DNA from: Pithys albifrons albifrons
Lineage: Eukaryota; Chordata; Aves; Passeriformes; Thamnophilidae
DNA length: 64,000 bases
Direction of reading: 5' to 3'
NCBI RefSeq assembly: GCF_047495875.1
Contig: NC_092463.1
Coordinates: 25,347,224 to 25,411,223 of the forward strand
Part shown: positions 12,158 through 25,179 of the stretch, in pieces
How the letters are laid out: each line of letters begins with the position of its first letter
How positions within the stretch are numbered: the stretch's first letter is position 1
Translations under genes and position numbers: made by a program
The notes under the pieces: generated by a model
Told to the model about the DNA's origin: nothing
Seen by the model: only the letters and a program-made list of their open reading frames with translations
Database searches by the model: none

Positions 12158-15100
12158 ATGAAGCATGCTAAAAAGATATGGTGCTCTAGACAAGCATAGT
12201 TAATTATACAGATATAATTAATCTCAAGATCATTTTTAGGACAAATGGTGTTCACTCATCCATATATTACTTTGCTTTGAAGCAATTCTGAAAGACTTGA
12301 TGTCACATAAGTGTTGTGCAGGCAACACTGTACACACAGGGCTGATGTGCCATACAGTGTGGTCAGTGAAAGGACAGCCTTAAAAATACAGAAAGGTGGC
12401 ATGACCAGTGCAACCAAGGAAGCAAAGATGGGACTTGGGTATGTCTCTTTGATTCCTTCAATTTGAAAACAACTCAAGGCTTGAACGTATTCAAAATTCT
12501 GGCCCACAGCGATGCTTTAGTGAACCAAAAGCAGTACAAACGTCCCTACTGTCTATCCACATAGCCACTTAATATCAACGCAAGCTGATCACTAAAAATC
12601 ATGCAAGTACTAGTATTACCAAACTTAATTTCTCTTCAACTCCCAAGTAGATGCTTCATATAAAACAAATTTATTGAACTCTCAAAGCCTGCGTTTCTAA
12701 AGGGACTCTGAGCAACTTCACTCTCAGTGAAGAACAAGTGTCTCATAATTTTTTCTCATGTTTTCCATCAGGGGAAAACATTTTATTGTTTGCTTATGGC
12801 ACATTTAAGCAATCATTCTAAACTTTCAACTCCTTTTACAACTTAAGAAATTTTGGTCAATGAATACAAACATCTATCAGCGCTAAAACATTAATTACTA
12901 GATGGGAAGAGACCATCACTAAGAATGGCATTGCTACTTGTGAAAAACCTTCTGTCAAAATTTAAGTAATTAAATAGAGTATACCAGCCTGGATAGCTAC
13001 AAAAACCAATTAATAAAACTGGTCACTGATAGCAATACTAGCAGATCAAATTTCTGAACTTCGTTTTCTGACTCATGGTCAAACACACATACTACATTAG
13101 TCACTTCCTGTCTATAGGGGATACACATAGGCAAACTGTTACATTCCCAAATATATGACAGCAGATGGAGAAATCCTTTGAGGGATCCCCTGAGGATCTC
13201 CAGCCCTCAATTGACCAGAGGATCAGGTTATGACATCTGGCTCAAAAGAGTAATTGGCTCAAAAGAACAACTGGGTCCAGGGAAACATCAAATAGACCAT
13301 TCAATCAGAGTTCACACTTTTTCCACTAGGCTTGAAGGGGAATGTTGGTCACTGTAGGATTCTACAAGTCATTTTCTCCTCTCCAGGAATACAGATAACT
13401 GTGTAGGCTGTTGGAGTCTGTAGCAATATCTTTTAGAGACACTGTAAGTTAAAGAGAAAGGAATGCAGAAAATTATTAATTCTGCAGGAGTTTCTGCAAC
13501 CTCATTTTAGTGTTTATTTATGGCATGATGTACCAGTTCACACTGATATTCTCTGAGGTGTACAGTATTGTTTAATAACCCCAAGCCGTAAAGTGACTAA
13601 TCATGCTTCTAGCACAGATAAGAGCAGAACAGACTTGGGTCTAACCTCAGTGACACACTTTAAGACCTTGTGATTAAGTGTTTCTGGGTGCAGCACAAGC
13701 AAAGGCTCTGTTCAATGAAATTTAGACTGTGACTGTATCTACCCTGTCTGATAAAGTGTCTTGGAAGCCGCAACTAAAGAAAAATGTTTGTGCATTCTTA
13801 TCCACATCCAGATTGTCAGCAGCATGCTTCAAGATTTACTATGTTGGTGATTTTCACTTCCACTATGTAATTAAAAGCAATTTAAGCATGCAAGCTTCAG
13901 CAAACTTTCGCTCTAAAAATTAACAGTGATTTCATGTGCTCTATAACAAGTTTTGCTGACAGGGTAGCAAATTTTCCTCTCACATTGACCTGGCATTTAA
14001 ACAAGGGCACACACTAGGGTAGCTACTGGAGAGTGAAAGGAATTCATCGTAGCTTTCTACAACCTGAACTGGACAACTCTTCTAAAAGCTGAGTAAGAGA
14101 AGTGGAGACTGGCTTAGGAGAAGAAACGGAACTACTGAAACAGCTCTTGCACAAAGTTAGAAGTTGCAGCTTACTTTGACAAATCCTGTAGTATTTTATC
14201 CTCAAGTAAATTATTGGAAGAATAGCACAAAGAACCTTTCAGGATTAGCTGTAACAACATATTATTTGCCAGAGATGACCTCCAAGAAACCTGTTAACTA
14301 TTTCCATTTCTCCTGAAGTGTTCTTCTGGTTTCAGAAAAATAGACACAGATCATAAGAAAAAGCAAGGGTACAGGGTATCTCCTCACACTGAGACAGATC
14401 TCCAATCTACTTCTCCTTTTCTATTTCCAATATGAAGCTGGTATCCCGGTCTTCAAACATACCTACAAAATCATTTGCAAATGTGACAGCAGTCCTTTGT
14501 TGTAGATAGCAGCCCATGACAACCAGGATGAAAAGCATGATTGCTCCACAGAGTGAGCTCTCAAGGTGAGCTTTCACAGGTTGCTATTCTTTTAGACAGA
14601 GGGAACAATGCATACTGGCCAGAGTAATTAATAACAAACTAATAACACCATACCAACAAGTGGATCAACAGCAAATTTAAACTCCTCCCCACCTCCCATC
14701 CCCCATGCAGTACCTAGGTACTGTGTAGCTAGGAACTGAAAAAGGTGTTAACACCCACTTCAGTGGTCAACATAGCTATTCATCTGTTAGCTATAAAATA
14801 CAGGTAACCAGCCTTTTCCACCAGCCATGCAGCACTGAAGTAACTACAGTGCAACAAGGGCAATGGCTGAAGGTGGCAAAGTGGTGCTTGGGATGTGGCT
14901 GGTCCTTGACACATTCAAAACTTATATTCTAAATGTCTAGTAAATCAACCTGATCTGTGTTGCCCCATATAAAATTATTGTGAAGGATGCAATTAATAAA
15001 TATTAAAATGCAAAAACTATAGGCTGAACTGGAATTTGAATAGAAGAGATGAGGTTGGAATCTCTTGGTTTCCCAACACTGATTCAGGCAAGTTTCCCTG

Positions 15101-17390
15101 CATCTCAAAAGCATGTGTCTCTTCTGGGAACAAATCAGAGGCTTTACAGCCATAAACCAGCTCTAAACTCAATAAAATGAAGCTCTGAAATTTCAGCTCT
15201 GAAGTGCTAAACCTAAAAACATTTTTGAACTAGTTTCTGCAGTTAAAGGCCACATATCTGAAAGAAGGACTTTTTTCCACAGTTAATATTGTACGCCTCA
15301 ATAGCATGAATACTCCATGCTTTTCAACAGAAGCAAACATTTTATACTTCATGCTAAAGATTTTGAAAAAAATGTTAAGCTCTTTCAACATCAGAATCTC
15401 TTGTGATCATGCTCTTTATGGGTGACAGGTAGACTAGTCAGCTGGATTTGTTTTTGTGGTTGTTGTTGCCAGGAAGAGAGGGAAAAATGGTTTCTACTCT
15501 GAGAATCTGGGAAATTCTACAAATCAAAACAGAGCTTAATACAATTTATAACATTCATCAGGGAATACTTAAGTCTTCTAGAGTGGCTTTTTCACAGGCA
15601 TCATCCCCATAATAACTTAGCAAACTGGTATGCATGGTGGATTTCATGCCCTTGACCCAATTCTTGTATGTCAGCAGAAAGCAGATGATATCAGCCACAG
15701 TTGCTTTAGGACACTACTGTAGACAAACTTCTGTCAGGTCCTTCAGGTCACTTTCTTGGCTGTGCCTAAATTTATTATATTCCTAATAAAATTATGGAAG
15801 CATGTTGAATAAGTTCTATAAGAAACTGCAACTACAAAGAAAGGCAGACATTACAAGAAAAGCCAATCATAAAAAAAGATTAACATCTTAACAGCTCTGA
15901 AGGGGACTAATAACCTTTACAAGTTCTAATGACATCATAATTGGATGGAGTAATCTCATTTAGTCAGTAAAGGGCGCCTGATTTGTATAACACAATGAAA
16001 TAGCCCTCCTGTCTATTTCAAGAGTTTGCCTAGAAAGTAAAATCAGTGTGTTTCTCTGGTCTTTAAAGTAGATTAGTAGCTGCTTTAAGAAGAATATGCC
16101 ACTTAATTAAAAATTACAAAATAGATCAGACCTGTGGAAAAAAAGAAGTCATCTCTATCTATTTCATTCAAATCCAGTTAAACATTTTCAATGAAATTTC
16201 ACATTTAGGTATTTGTTTCAGAGGACTCATTTCCTATTATTATTCAACTCAGTAAAGAGGACAAACACACTGGCAAAAACTTTATTTTTCATTAGAAAAA
16301 ATGTGTAACTTAAAACTGAATTTCAAAGTTACACACTACAAATCTAACAAGAATAAAATGATGGGCAACAATATTTGAACACTAATGAAAAAACAGCAAT
16401 TCTCCAACTTTTCTATGTTTAATTGAATCAGCTATTTCTGTGTATTGTGGGAATACATTTATCAGAATCAGTAGAGACCAGATGTTAATTATGAAGGCCA
16501 AGCACAAATGAATAATCTTACATATAGACCCTGACACATTAGAACTGCAAAGCACTCTGCAGATCTTATTTTATGAAAATGTACTAAGAGCGCAAATGTA
16601 TAGGCCCTTAGGAAGCAATTATCCCTGAAAGATTTAGCTATAATTCAATGTGAAATATTATAAGAGATTTTTAAAAATGGTTTCACAAAGAAGAGGATTA
16701 TTTTACTTTAACTATGGAAATAGGGGCCCACATGCTTCTCTGAATGACCTCTGTGCAGTTGTGGGCATTGCCTGAAGGGAAGACTTTAAACTGGCCTTTT
16801 CAATCAATTAATACAATCCTCTATGACCAATAAGAATATTATAAAAATTATGAATGCCAGTGTGGCATTGTGGGGCTGAGTGGCCCACATCCCTATAAGG
16901 AATGTTCTATGCAATAAATACATTAAATACGGAAATCTAAAATCACGTACTACTAATATGTATGCAGAGACTAGTTAAAAGAGTTATCTTCTGCATACAA
17001 AGATGTGCAGATGTTATATGGCACAGTAAGATGAAATGGCACATTACGATGTGCACAGCATCCCTTATATGTCATATGTTCTATTTGTTACATGAACCTC
17101 AGGTATGACATGGGATCTAGAAGTGGAAAAACAAAAGCATGCAAAAGAGTGCTTACATCATCCTTCTGATTTCCAGATCCTGGATCTGGCCAATTTACTC
17201 CCACTACACCTCTCTCACAGTCTCCCTGCTGCTTTGCCTCACTATCAACTGCTACTGCCTCTAAAAATCTGAAAGCTTGCATATTATGTTACCTATTAGA
17301 CCTTACCATCAGTGGAATGAAATAGGTTTCCTGTGGATTGGTCTTACCATTTTTTCCTTCCAAGTAACTCAATATTGTGAGGGAATGCCA

Positions 17391-17530
17391 GATCACAGAA
17401 TATTCTGAGTTGGAAGGGACCCACAAGGATCATCGAGTCCAACTCTTTAAGTGAATGGCCCATACAGGGGACTGAACCCATGATCTGTGTGCTATTGGCA
17501 CCAAGTTTTAAATAACTGAGCTAATCTCAT
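17391..17530 (-). mobile_element. tRNA-Ile/CR1 hybrid SINE (TguSINE1-like)
   Basis: Read on the minus strand, about 17456-17530 is a degenerate tRNA-Ile. It has an A box (ttagctcag), a loop with AAT at the anticodon position, a B box (gggttcagtccc) and a 3' end tatgggcca. About 17391-17455 follows as a CR1 3' tail: gactcgatgatccttgtggg, cccttccaactc, then the end near attctgtgatc. A tRNA-Ile head joined to a CR1 tail is the structure known for TguSINE1-type SINEs of passerine birds, mobilised by CR1 LINEs. The tRNA part is decayed (for example aactgagcta is kept but the D arm is altered), so it is a SINE head and not a functional tRNA gene. Confidence 0.85.
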
Positions 17531-20243
17531 GGTCTCTAGATGATTTTAAAAAGTAAAAAAGAAACAATAGCCATTGGGTTTTGTTATTACATGTATTCTG
17601 GGATTCTATAGAGTTAATGATCTTGTCTTTTATCAAAAACTTTTATGCTATCCTTAATCTAGCTGATCCTGATTACTGTACTTTTATTCAGTTAAGATAG
17701 CAAATATCCCTGCACCACATCTGATGCTTACACTTCTGTTACTCCCAGAAGAAAATGTAAAGCAGATAAAATTCCTCATCATCAGAATACACCTTTTGTC
17801 AAACTGAATCAGACAATGTTAATTAAGTTTAAGAGAACAGGGAAAATTAAGATGAATTTTTGAAAAATCTTTCATGACAGAAACTGTCCTGGACAGACTC
17901 AGAAGAAATACCTGGACTCCTTCTGGTGAACAGTCTCATAATACATAGCACAGTTTCTAGTTTGCCAGTGGAGGTGGTCAAAATAAATACAGTTCCCTGG
18001 ATGATGGTGGAAATAGAAGTAGTTGTGTTGGTATTTTCCATGCACCACAGAGACAAATGGCCTGTCCTATTTCTCTGAAAATGGTCAGATATCCAGAGGG
18101 TGTTCTGTGGTGGAGAGGGGGCAAGATGGGATGCTTGGATCTGTACATGAACTCTGCATGTAGCACTTACAATAACCCCCGAGTGCACACAAGACGCAGG
18201 AGGTGACAGCTAAGAACAAAGGGGTTTCAGAGGGGAAGTGTGTTCCAGGACCCCATAGTGTGTGACGTGTCAGCAGGTTCTGGCTGGATATTTCTTCCTT
18301 TGGGAGCTCTGGCTCTTGATGGCAGCCATCTGCAGCCAGGCCCAGAGCACGGATTGAACCCGTTTCTAAGTGACTCCTAAGGGAGTCACTAACACAATGT
18401 TCATCCCTACTAGACAGTCTATTTTCCAGGCTGAAGCTACACTCAAACAGGTGATAAGCTTTTCATTTACATGAGTGCTTAGGTCAGGATGAGTGCTCAT
18501 ATGCTGAATATCAAAGCTAACTACTAATGCCAATATTTCACTGGGGCATTTTAGAGTTTTCAAGGTCAAGAATACAGCTTGACCCATCAGCCTTTTTAAA
18601 AATATTCCAGTGGACCTGTCCTTGCTGTAGGCAACAGTAATATGAACTGAGAAAAACTCCATGGAGCTACAACATTAAAAAAGGTTCAACCGCAGCAAAG
18701 CATTCCTTTTTTCCCTCCCCAGACTCTCCAATCTAAAAGACTATTGACCAATTAACTTCTAATGTCAAAAAATAAAAAAATGCCTGTGACAGTCAGAAAT
18801 TAAATTCTTTAAAGATTTGGTGCTAGGAGAGCAGTATCTGGCTTAGAATGAAATCCTAGTAACACTCCGAACTATCAAGTAATTTCCTGCTTTGAAAACA
18901 TAATTATTCTGTAAGCATTATGCAGGCAATATTAAATGCAAAAAGTGTAGTTTAAATAATTTTTTTTTTGTAACAGAAAGACTCTGTGCAAAATATTTTC
19001 AATGACGCATTAAAAACAAGTTAGCATGCAATTAATGAAAAACCAATTCTGTGTTCAATAATAGCATGCTTGGCAAGCACTAGCTTTCAGTGATACCAGA
19101 TTCAAAACAACACTTAGTGCAGTCAGAAACAGCCCTGAATGTTTATGATCTCTATTTCTAGTCATCTGCTTTCAGTATTGTACACTTGATTTCATAATAA
19201 TCACCACAGATTCTGATGGCAATTATAAACCCATGAAACACAGAGTATTTACGTTGCAAGCAGCCTCTCTCTGTTTATTCATTATACTTATTTTTTTAAG
19301 ATTGAGAAATGTCAAACTTCACAAGGATTTACTGTTATTCCTATACTTTGTTTCAGTCAAGTTCTTGTATGAGTAATGATGTTTCCCAAATATAAAAAAA
19401 AAAATAGAAAAAGGAGGCAGAGGAAAATCTGTCTATAAATGAGATATCTTTGGATCTTACTGTATAAATCAAACAGTTTTAAAATACAGCACAGTATAAG
19501 CAGAGTAGCTTCAGTATTTATATTGTATCTCCACTACCTGTAAAAGAGATTTTTCAGAATATAGTGGTTGAATAGTTGTGCACAATGCTTGCACATCTTA
19601 TCTGGCATAGTCTCTTATTCTGACTAGCAGTGATATTGCTGGGTATGTAGCTATCAATTCCACTGACATTACAATTTCCCTTTCTCAAAGCAGCAATAAC
19701 CTGTCACTTTACACTGTCCTTTCTCTGACCCTCTCTCGCCTCTCTGCTCGTTTTTATTCTTATTGACAAGACTTATTATTCCTCCTCCCAATTCCAACTA
19801 GCTACCCTTTGTAAATAGTAGTATCAACTATGTGGTCAACATGTAGTATCGGTCAAGAATGTTATTAATATAGCACACACTGCTGGGAAAAGATCAAACA
19901 GCCATACTTTAAAATATTAGTTTTGTAAAGGTACCACGAGGCAAATAGTTGCAGTTTGTTCACCTTATAAAATGTAATATTTCAAGGACAGATCTCAAGC
20001 ATTTAGTGTTAATTACCAGACCAATAATTTGGAAGATATGTTATTTTTTTCTTGTTGCATTCATACGCAAAATAAAATAAAACCATAACAGAAGGGTGCT
20101 GTATCTGTGTTTAAAGAAGGGGTTGTTGGCAAACACCATAGCTCACTTCTGCCGAAATGTACACAACTGATATATGCAGCCCAGAAAGCTGGCACCAGGG
20201 GCTTACAACCTTAATTTGCCTGCAAGAAGAAATGGAGATTTAC

Positions 20244-20351
20244 CTTCAGAGCACGTTCTTGATTGTTTTCAGCAGTCAGATGTCTCATGTTGTTTGCTGA
20301 AGTCTGGTTCTGCTCTTTCAGATGATGAAGCTCCTGCTCCAGCCGTTTGCA
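20244..20351 (-). CDS. MIPOL1: MIPOL1 internal exon, 108 nt, last in window
   Basis: The acceptor is ccccgttgcag and the donor AAG|gtaaat. Both boundaries are phase 0, giving 36 codons. The peptide begins CKRLEQELHHLKEQNQTSAN and ends RHLTAENNQERALK. It is almost identical to human MIPOL1 at about residues 277-312, with one Val-to-Leu change in HH(V/L)KE. It continues the coiled coil. No further MIPOL1 exon was recognised on the minus strand in the 20 kb to the left, so the C-terminal exons (about 130 residues in human) are expected outside the window. Confidence 0.97.
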
Positions 20352-21822
20352 CTGCAACGGGGAAAGAATCCCATTAAGTAGAGGAGTGTGGGCATATTTT
20401 TTTCAAAAAGCCAAATGAATTAACGTAAATAACCCCATCACCATTTCCGCAGTAGTGAAAGCATCAGATAAAAACAAGTTACAATCTCACACAATACTAA
20501 AGCTATGTTTTTCAAATGTGAATCATTATTCTTTTTTTTCCTGGTCCAATTGCATGCCAAAAAAGCTAAGTATCAGATAAAGACATCTCGGAGAATGTTG
20601 TGAAAAGCCTTAGAAATGTTGGGTTGAATTTCTGTTCCTAGTTATGCCAATATATGGCTAGATTTTGGCTTTTATATATTAAGTAAGTGCATATAAAGGA
20701 AAGAATGCATGCTTTTAGAAAGGCAAGTAAATGAAGACTCTCCTTCCAAATCCAGGATCCAGCCTGTTATTGGAATATATACATGTATTTTTATACTATT
20801 TTTTACACTAAGGGGTTACTCTAATTCTCCAACACACACCACATATTGAAAGAAGTTTTAAGATTGTTTTCATTAAATATTTAACTTACTGACAAAAAAA
20901 TGGGGAAAAATTAACACTTGCTCCCTGTGTGCATATACACATATACTTAACTGCTGACTGCTGGGCATCTCTTTTAAAGATTAAAGATCTGAAAGTTGTG
21001 AGCCAAATCACATTTCCAGTTTTTATGATAACCATAAAAAGTCTTGCCCAGTTACCTGGGTTTGAAAGAGCAATTAGTTGTCAGTGGACAGTTCATTATG
21101 TTATGAAAACAACTGTTTTATAAAAGAAAAGCAAAACAAAACAGATGAAGTATCAAGAAGACGTAGGGGAACAACTGTTAGAACTCGGGAAAAGCACAGC
21201 ACCAGGAGGTGCATTTACCAACACTGTATTACAAGCAAGTAGTGTGGCTATCACCACCGAAACCCAAAGCTCACAGACTGTTAAGACAAAAGACAATTGA
21301 TAAAAGTATTTTGATACATACTTTCTTAAAACACTAGTAAGAAAGGAATAAGAATTGTGATACAATGCTCATGTAAGCATTGCTGTCTCAAACGACAGAC
21401 CTGGAAGTATCAGTCTCTTGTGTTATCTTAGTGACCGTGGACAACACAGAACTGAGCTTTCCACCACGTATATACAACCTATTCCTGAGCAATTCAGTAT
21501 ATGGTACAATGAAACATCGCTCATGTCAACTCTAAAAAAAGAAAAATCATGAAACAGAAAGCTGCAGAACTGCAAAAATTATAACTGAGGGCTAAGTAAA
21601 TTAAGGGATGCTAAACAATCCTAAGACAGAAATTTTAAAGAAGAATAGTTAGGAGAATTATTAATAGAAATGGTCTCTTTTTAATAACTTAGATATATAC
21701 TTGAGAGTAACAAGCTGAATATTTTATGCTGTTATTTATCTGAATTTCATTTTATCTTTTAAATACATTAAATTTCATGTTACTTACCACTTACAAATTA
21801 TTATACCATTATATACAGTTCT

Positions 21823-21834
21823 TAAACACAAAAT
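21823..21834. repeat. Target-site duplication, left, SINE copy B
   Basis: The 12-mer taaacacaaaat matches 22142-22153 exactly. Confidence 0.85.
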
Positions 21835-22141
21835 GTATATGGCTAGGCTTTGCAAATGAAGATTTGGGAAGGGCTCCCCCCACTTGAGTGTGTCCTTTGA
21901 GCCTGCCCAGTGGATTTTTTAGGTGAGGCACAGTGTGCGCAGAACTGGCCCCACCATTTAACTCCTGAGGTTCATCTGCCACCGCCAAGCAAGCTTGGAC
22001 AGTGACAATGAAGTCCTCAGGACTAGAACCTACAGCCCATAGTACTCCCAGGAGGTCTCCCATCCAAGTACCAACTGGGCCTGACCCTGCTGAGCTTCCA
22101 AGATTAGATGGGATTGGGCATCAGGGTGGCATTTAACTACC
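21835..22141 (-). mobile_element. 5S-rRNA-headed SINE, copy B, full length
   Basis: This is a second copy of the element at 11834, in the same orientation and of nearly the same length (307 against 310). It starts GGTAGTTAAATGCCACCC on the minus strand, has a 5S-derived head (gtacttggatgggagacctc) and the same non-5S body, and ends ...aagcctagccatatac. By eye the two copies agree at roughly four of five positions, and copy B has lost more CpG sites. It is flanked by the 12-bp direct repeat taaacacaaaat at 21823-21834 and 22142-22153. Shared ends plus different duplications mean two independent insertions, not a local duplication. Confidence 0.9.
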
Positions 22142-22153
22142 TAAACACAAAAT
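22142..22153. repeat. Target-site duplication, right, SINE copy B
   Basis: Partner of the 12-mer at 21823-21834, adjoining the 5S-derived end of copy B. Confidence 0.85.
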
Positions 22154-25100
22154 AAGTCCTTAACAATGTACTGGTCATCAGGCATCCAGCACAGTATATA
22201 AACCAGAATGATCCATTCCTATATTTGAATAAATTTCAAATATTTGTAGGAGCCCAACAATACTATTAAAATTCAATTCACATAACTGTTTTTGTATTTC
22301 ATTACTTCTATTAGAAATTTAAGCTTCTCTCAGAATTACCTGTTTTAAAAGCAGTGAATTTCTCTGGTGTATTGCATTCTCTTGTGTGTGTTGTAAACTT
22401 TCTTAATTGCAAGAAAGAGAGAAAAAGACACTTTCCCACAGATAGGGAAATACAGAAAAAATGCTAAGATACATTTGATCATAAATACTTTACATACGTG
22501 AGATATCTCATGTCTATGTTTACTTCACAAACACACCCACAACAAAATCAGCAATCACAGAATTTCAGCTGTAATTATTTTTTCACATCTATCATGAAAA
22601 TTACATGCTTGCACACAAGAAGGTATAAAAATATTGAAGAAGTAAACCCAAATTATGATTTTTTTCTCTAGCATCCATGATCTAAACACCACTAAAAACA
22701 TCAATCTACCACTTCAGGCATTATGACACTATACATTACATTATGCAGGATGAGCAGACCACTCACTTTTCTGTTTTACCAACATTCCTCTTCAAAACAG
22801 TGTTTTGGAATCCCCAATTTGATATCAGCACAAGTTTTTTACAGTAAATATTATCAAAAAAATTAAAATGTCAATTTACCTTTAAACTTGAATTTGTAAT
22901 CATGCTATTCTCTTGATTCCAAGAAATACATGAAAATATGCTAAGAGCCAAATTTACCTACAGGGATTATACAAAAAAAGACCTTGGTGCACTGTGACAA
23001 CTGTATAACTAAGGGCAGGAATGCGATCTTAATTCTGCTCTCCACTCCACTCCTGTGAAAACAGGACAGTGAAATAAAGAGCAGTGGTTGGACTCCAGTA
23101 TCTTGCACAACACAGAGCCTGTACAGTAAAGATGCAACATAGGTAACATAAAATAGATGGATCTCCTTATCAACTCAAACTTGACATGACTACATTTATA
23201 CCAAATTTGCTAACATCTTGTAATTCCTCTTTCATTTCATTTCCACTAAGAATGATGATATCTGAGAAAAACTGGGCATATTAAACCAGCATACTGCTCA
23301 AATCCATTTTGAAGGCATCACTGAAAGAAATGGTGATCTAATTTGACCATTGTGCTTAAGTGTTTCAATATGTTCAAAAAAATATATTAACAGAAGATGT
23401 TACAATTTATTCTTGGCTGTCTAGGAAGTAAAATCTTCAATTATCCTTTCTGTGAAAGCATTATAAAAATACTCTTAAATGGCCACATTGTGTATATCTT
23501 ACTAAAATTTTATACTTTACAACTTTGATACCAGACCTACTTTTAAAACATTAAAATCTATTCTAAAAGCAAGCATTCAGTTTTTGTAAGAACAAGAGCA
23601 CATGAAATCTCAGCGTAATCTTGCTGTAAAGAAAGTTTTAAAAATAGAGTTTAAAACAATGCAGCCCTTCTATTCATTTGAGCCAACATTTTTTGAATTC
23701 TGTGTCACTGGTTGTTAGCAAAGTCCAGTAAAAATAGATGTTCTTTGAAAGAACATGTGTTTTTACTGGTTCACTCCAGGGCTCTAAAACGCCAACAGCT
23801 GCAAGTAAAAAACTGGAGTTCCTCCTAAAAACATATATAAAAATACTTTTTGGAGCACAGTGAAGAGAAGACATCATCCAACTCAATACTGGCAAAAAGG
23901 AAATGTTGGATGCATCCTTTCAAGAAAGCTGAAAGCTAAAGGAAGTGTTTAATTTAAAATATTATGCGTAAGAATGTCTAAATTCTATTATCCCAAACTT
24001 GTGAAAATTCACACTTAGGAAAACTTTGAACAGAATCCTCTTAAAGTCAGAGACAAAATATTTTGTGCAACACAGCTTACCTAAACATCTTATCTGAGGT
24101 ATAACTGTGCTCTTAAATGGAAGTTCCCATGAGTTCAACACTTAATGAAACAGAGGCTATTAATTGAGAAAACTGCTTCTCTACCTCCAACACTTTGAGT
24201 ACATCAAGGAATATAAGAGCAGTGTAGACACATGTCAAAGAGATGCCTTGATCAGAACACTAAAGACTTTGCTGAGGAAAGGAAATGAAAGCAAAGCATT
24301 AAGATCGAGCAGAGCAGCCTCCTACCCCCAACCATTTGGTCCCCGCGTAGTTTGTTTGTATGAAGACAGCATCTATCCCTACAGACCTCATACAGAAGTG
24401 TGTTTAAGTCTGCACCACTTAGGTCCGACAGGCTGTTTACATGCTTTCAAAGAGGCATACATGTTTTGCTCTCATCTCATTAATCTAGATGGTAATGTCA
24501 TGTGAATTTCTCATTTGGTATTTCAGCACAAATTTGAGCCAGGGAAGGGTACTGTGACACTCCTTGGCTCAGGAAGCAACAGCTAAAGCTGAATATAACA
24601 GAAACTCATAACACTTCCTTACTACAAATGCAGTCTTGGTGGCTATTTAATCCTCTTACATCTATATTTGCTTTTGATATTGCTATATGGCATATAATGT
24701 TTTCCATTGCCTTTCATTAAAAGGAATCCAAACGAAGCTCTCCTGAACTTATGACAATGTGCTAGGGAAAAAAAAGAGTCAACACATTATGCCATTTATA
24801 TGGTAGGGGAAAAAAAGGAATTGATTTGTCTCTGTTATTACAGGTGTGAGGGTCAAAGTCTAATGAAACAAATGTAGTAAGATGAGGCAAAATTGTGCAT
24901 GAAGTTCTTTCCTTGAATTCTAAATTATATTTGATTGCCTCATCCAATTAGTACACACAAAATACAGTGTTTCAAGAGAATACATTTGTTCATGTATAGT
25001 CCTTATCAAAACCTGCAATGCTTACAATGTTAAGAATCAGCACTGTCATAAACACACAGGACTCCACTAAGGAGCTTGCTGAAAATAGGGACAGTACTTA

Positions 25101-25179
25101 GGTGGATACACTGCAACATGCTTGCCCTGTTCCTGTACTGTTCCTGAAGCCCAGGTACTGGCAGAGTGAGGTCAGGGTC

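Larger units (their letters stand above)
1..20243 (-). other. MIPOL1: MIPOL1 intron, 3' side, runs off left edge
   Basis: More than 20 kb of AT-rich intron follow the 108-nt exon, with no recognisable exon. Contents I can support are a CR1 remnant near 10.5 kb, a 5S-headed SINE at 11.8-12.1 kb, a tRNA-Ile/CR1 SINE at 17.4 kb, a decamer tandem repeat at 7.44 kb and a T-rich run near 2.93-2.96 kb. The stretches 1-2900, 3350-7430, 7490-10440, 12160-17390 and 18400-20240 otherwise show only unique-looking intron sequence. In mammals, introns of this gene carry enhancers acting on FOXA1, so regulatory elements are plausible here, but none can be proven from sequence alone. Confidence 0.85.

Noticed and set aside
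17456..17530. Functional tRNA-Ile gene
   Set aside because: D-arm and stem positions are degenerate and it is joined directly to a CR1 tail. It is a SINE head.
24164..24505. 113-codon plus-strand frame
   Set aside because: No recognised motif and no splice support. This length is expected occasionally by chance in 64 kb.
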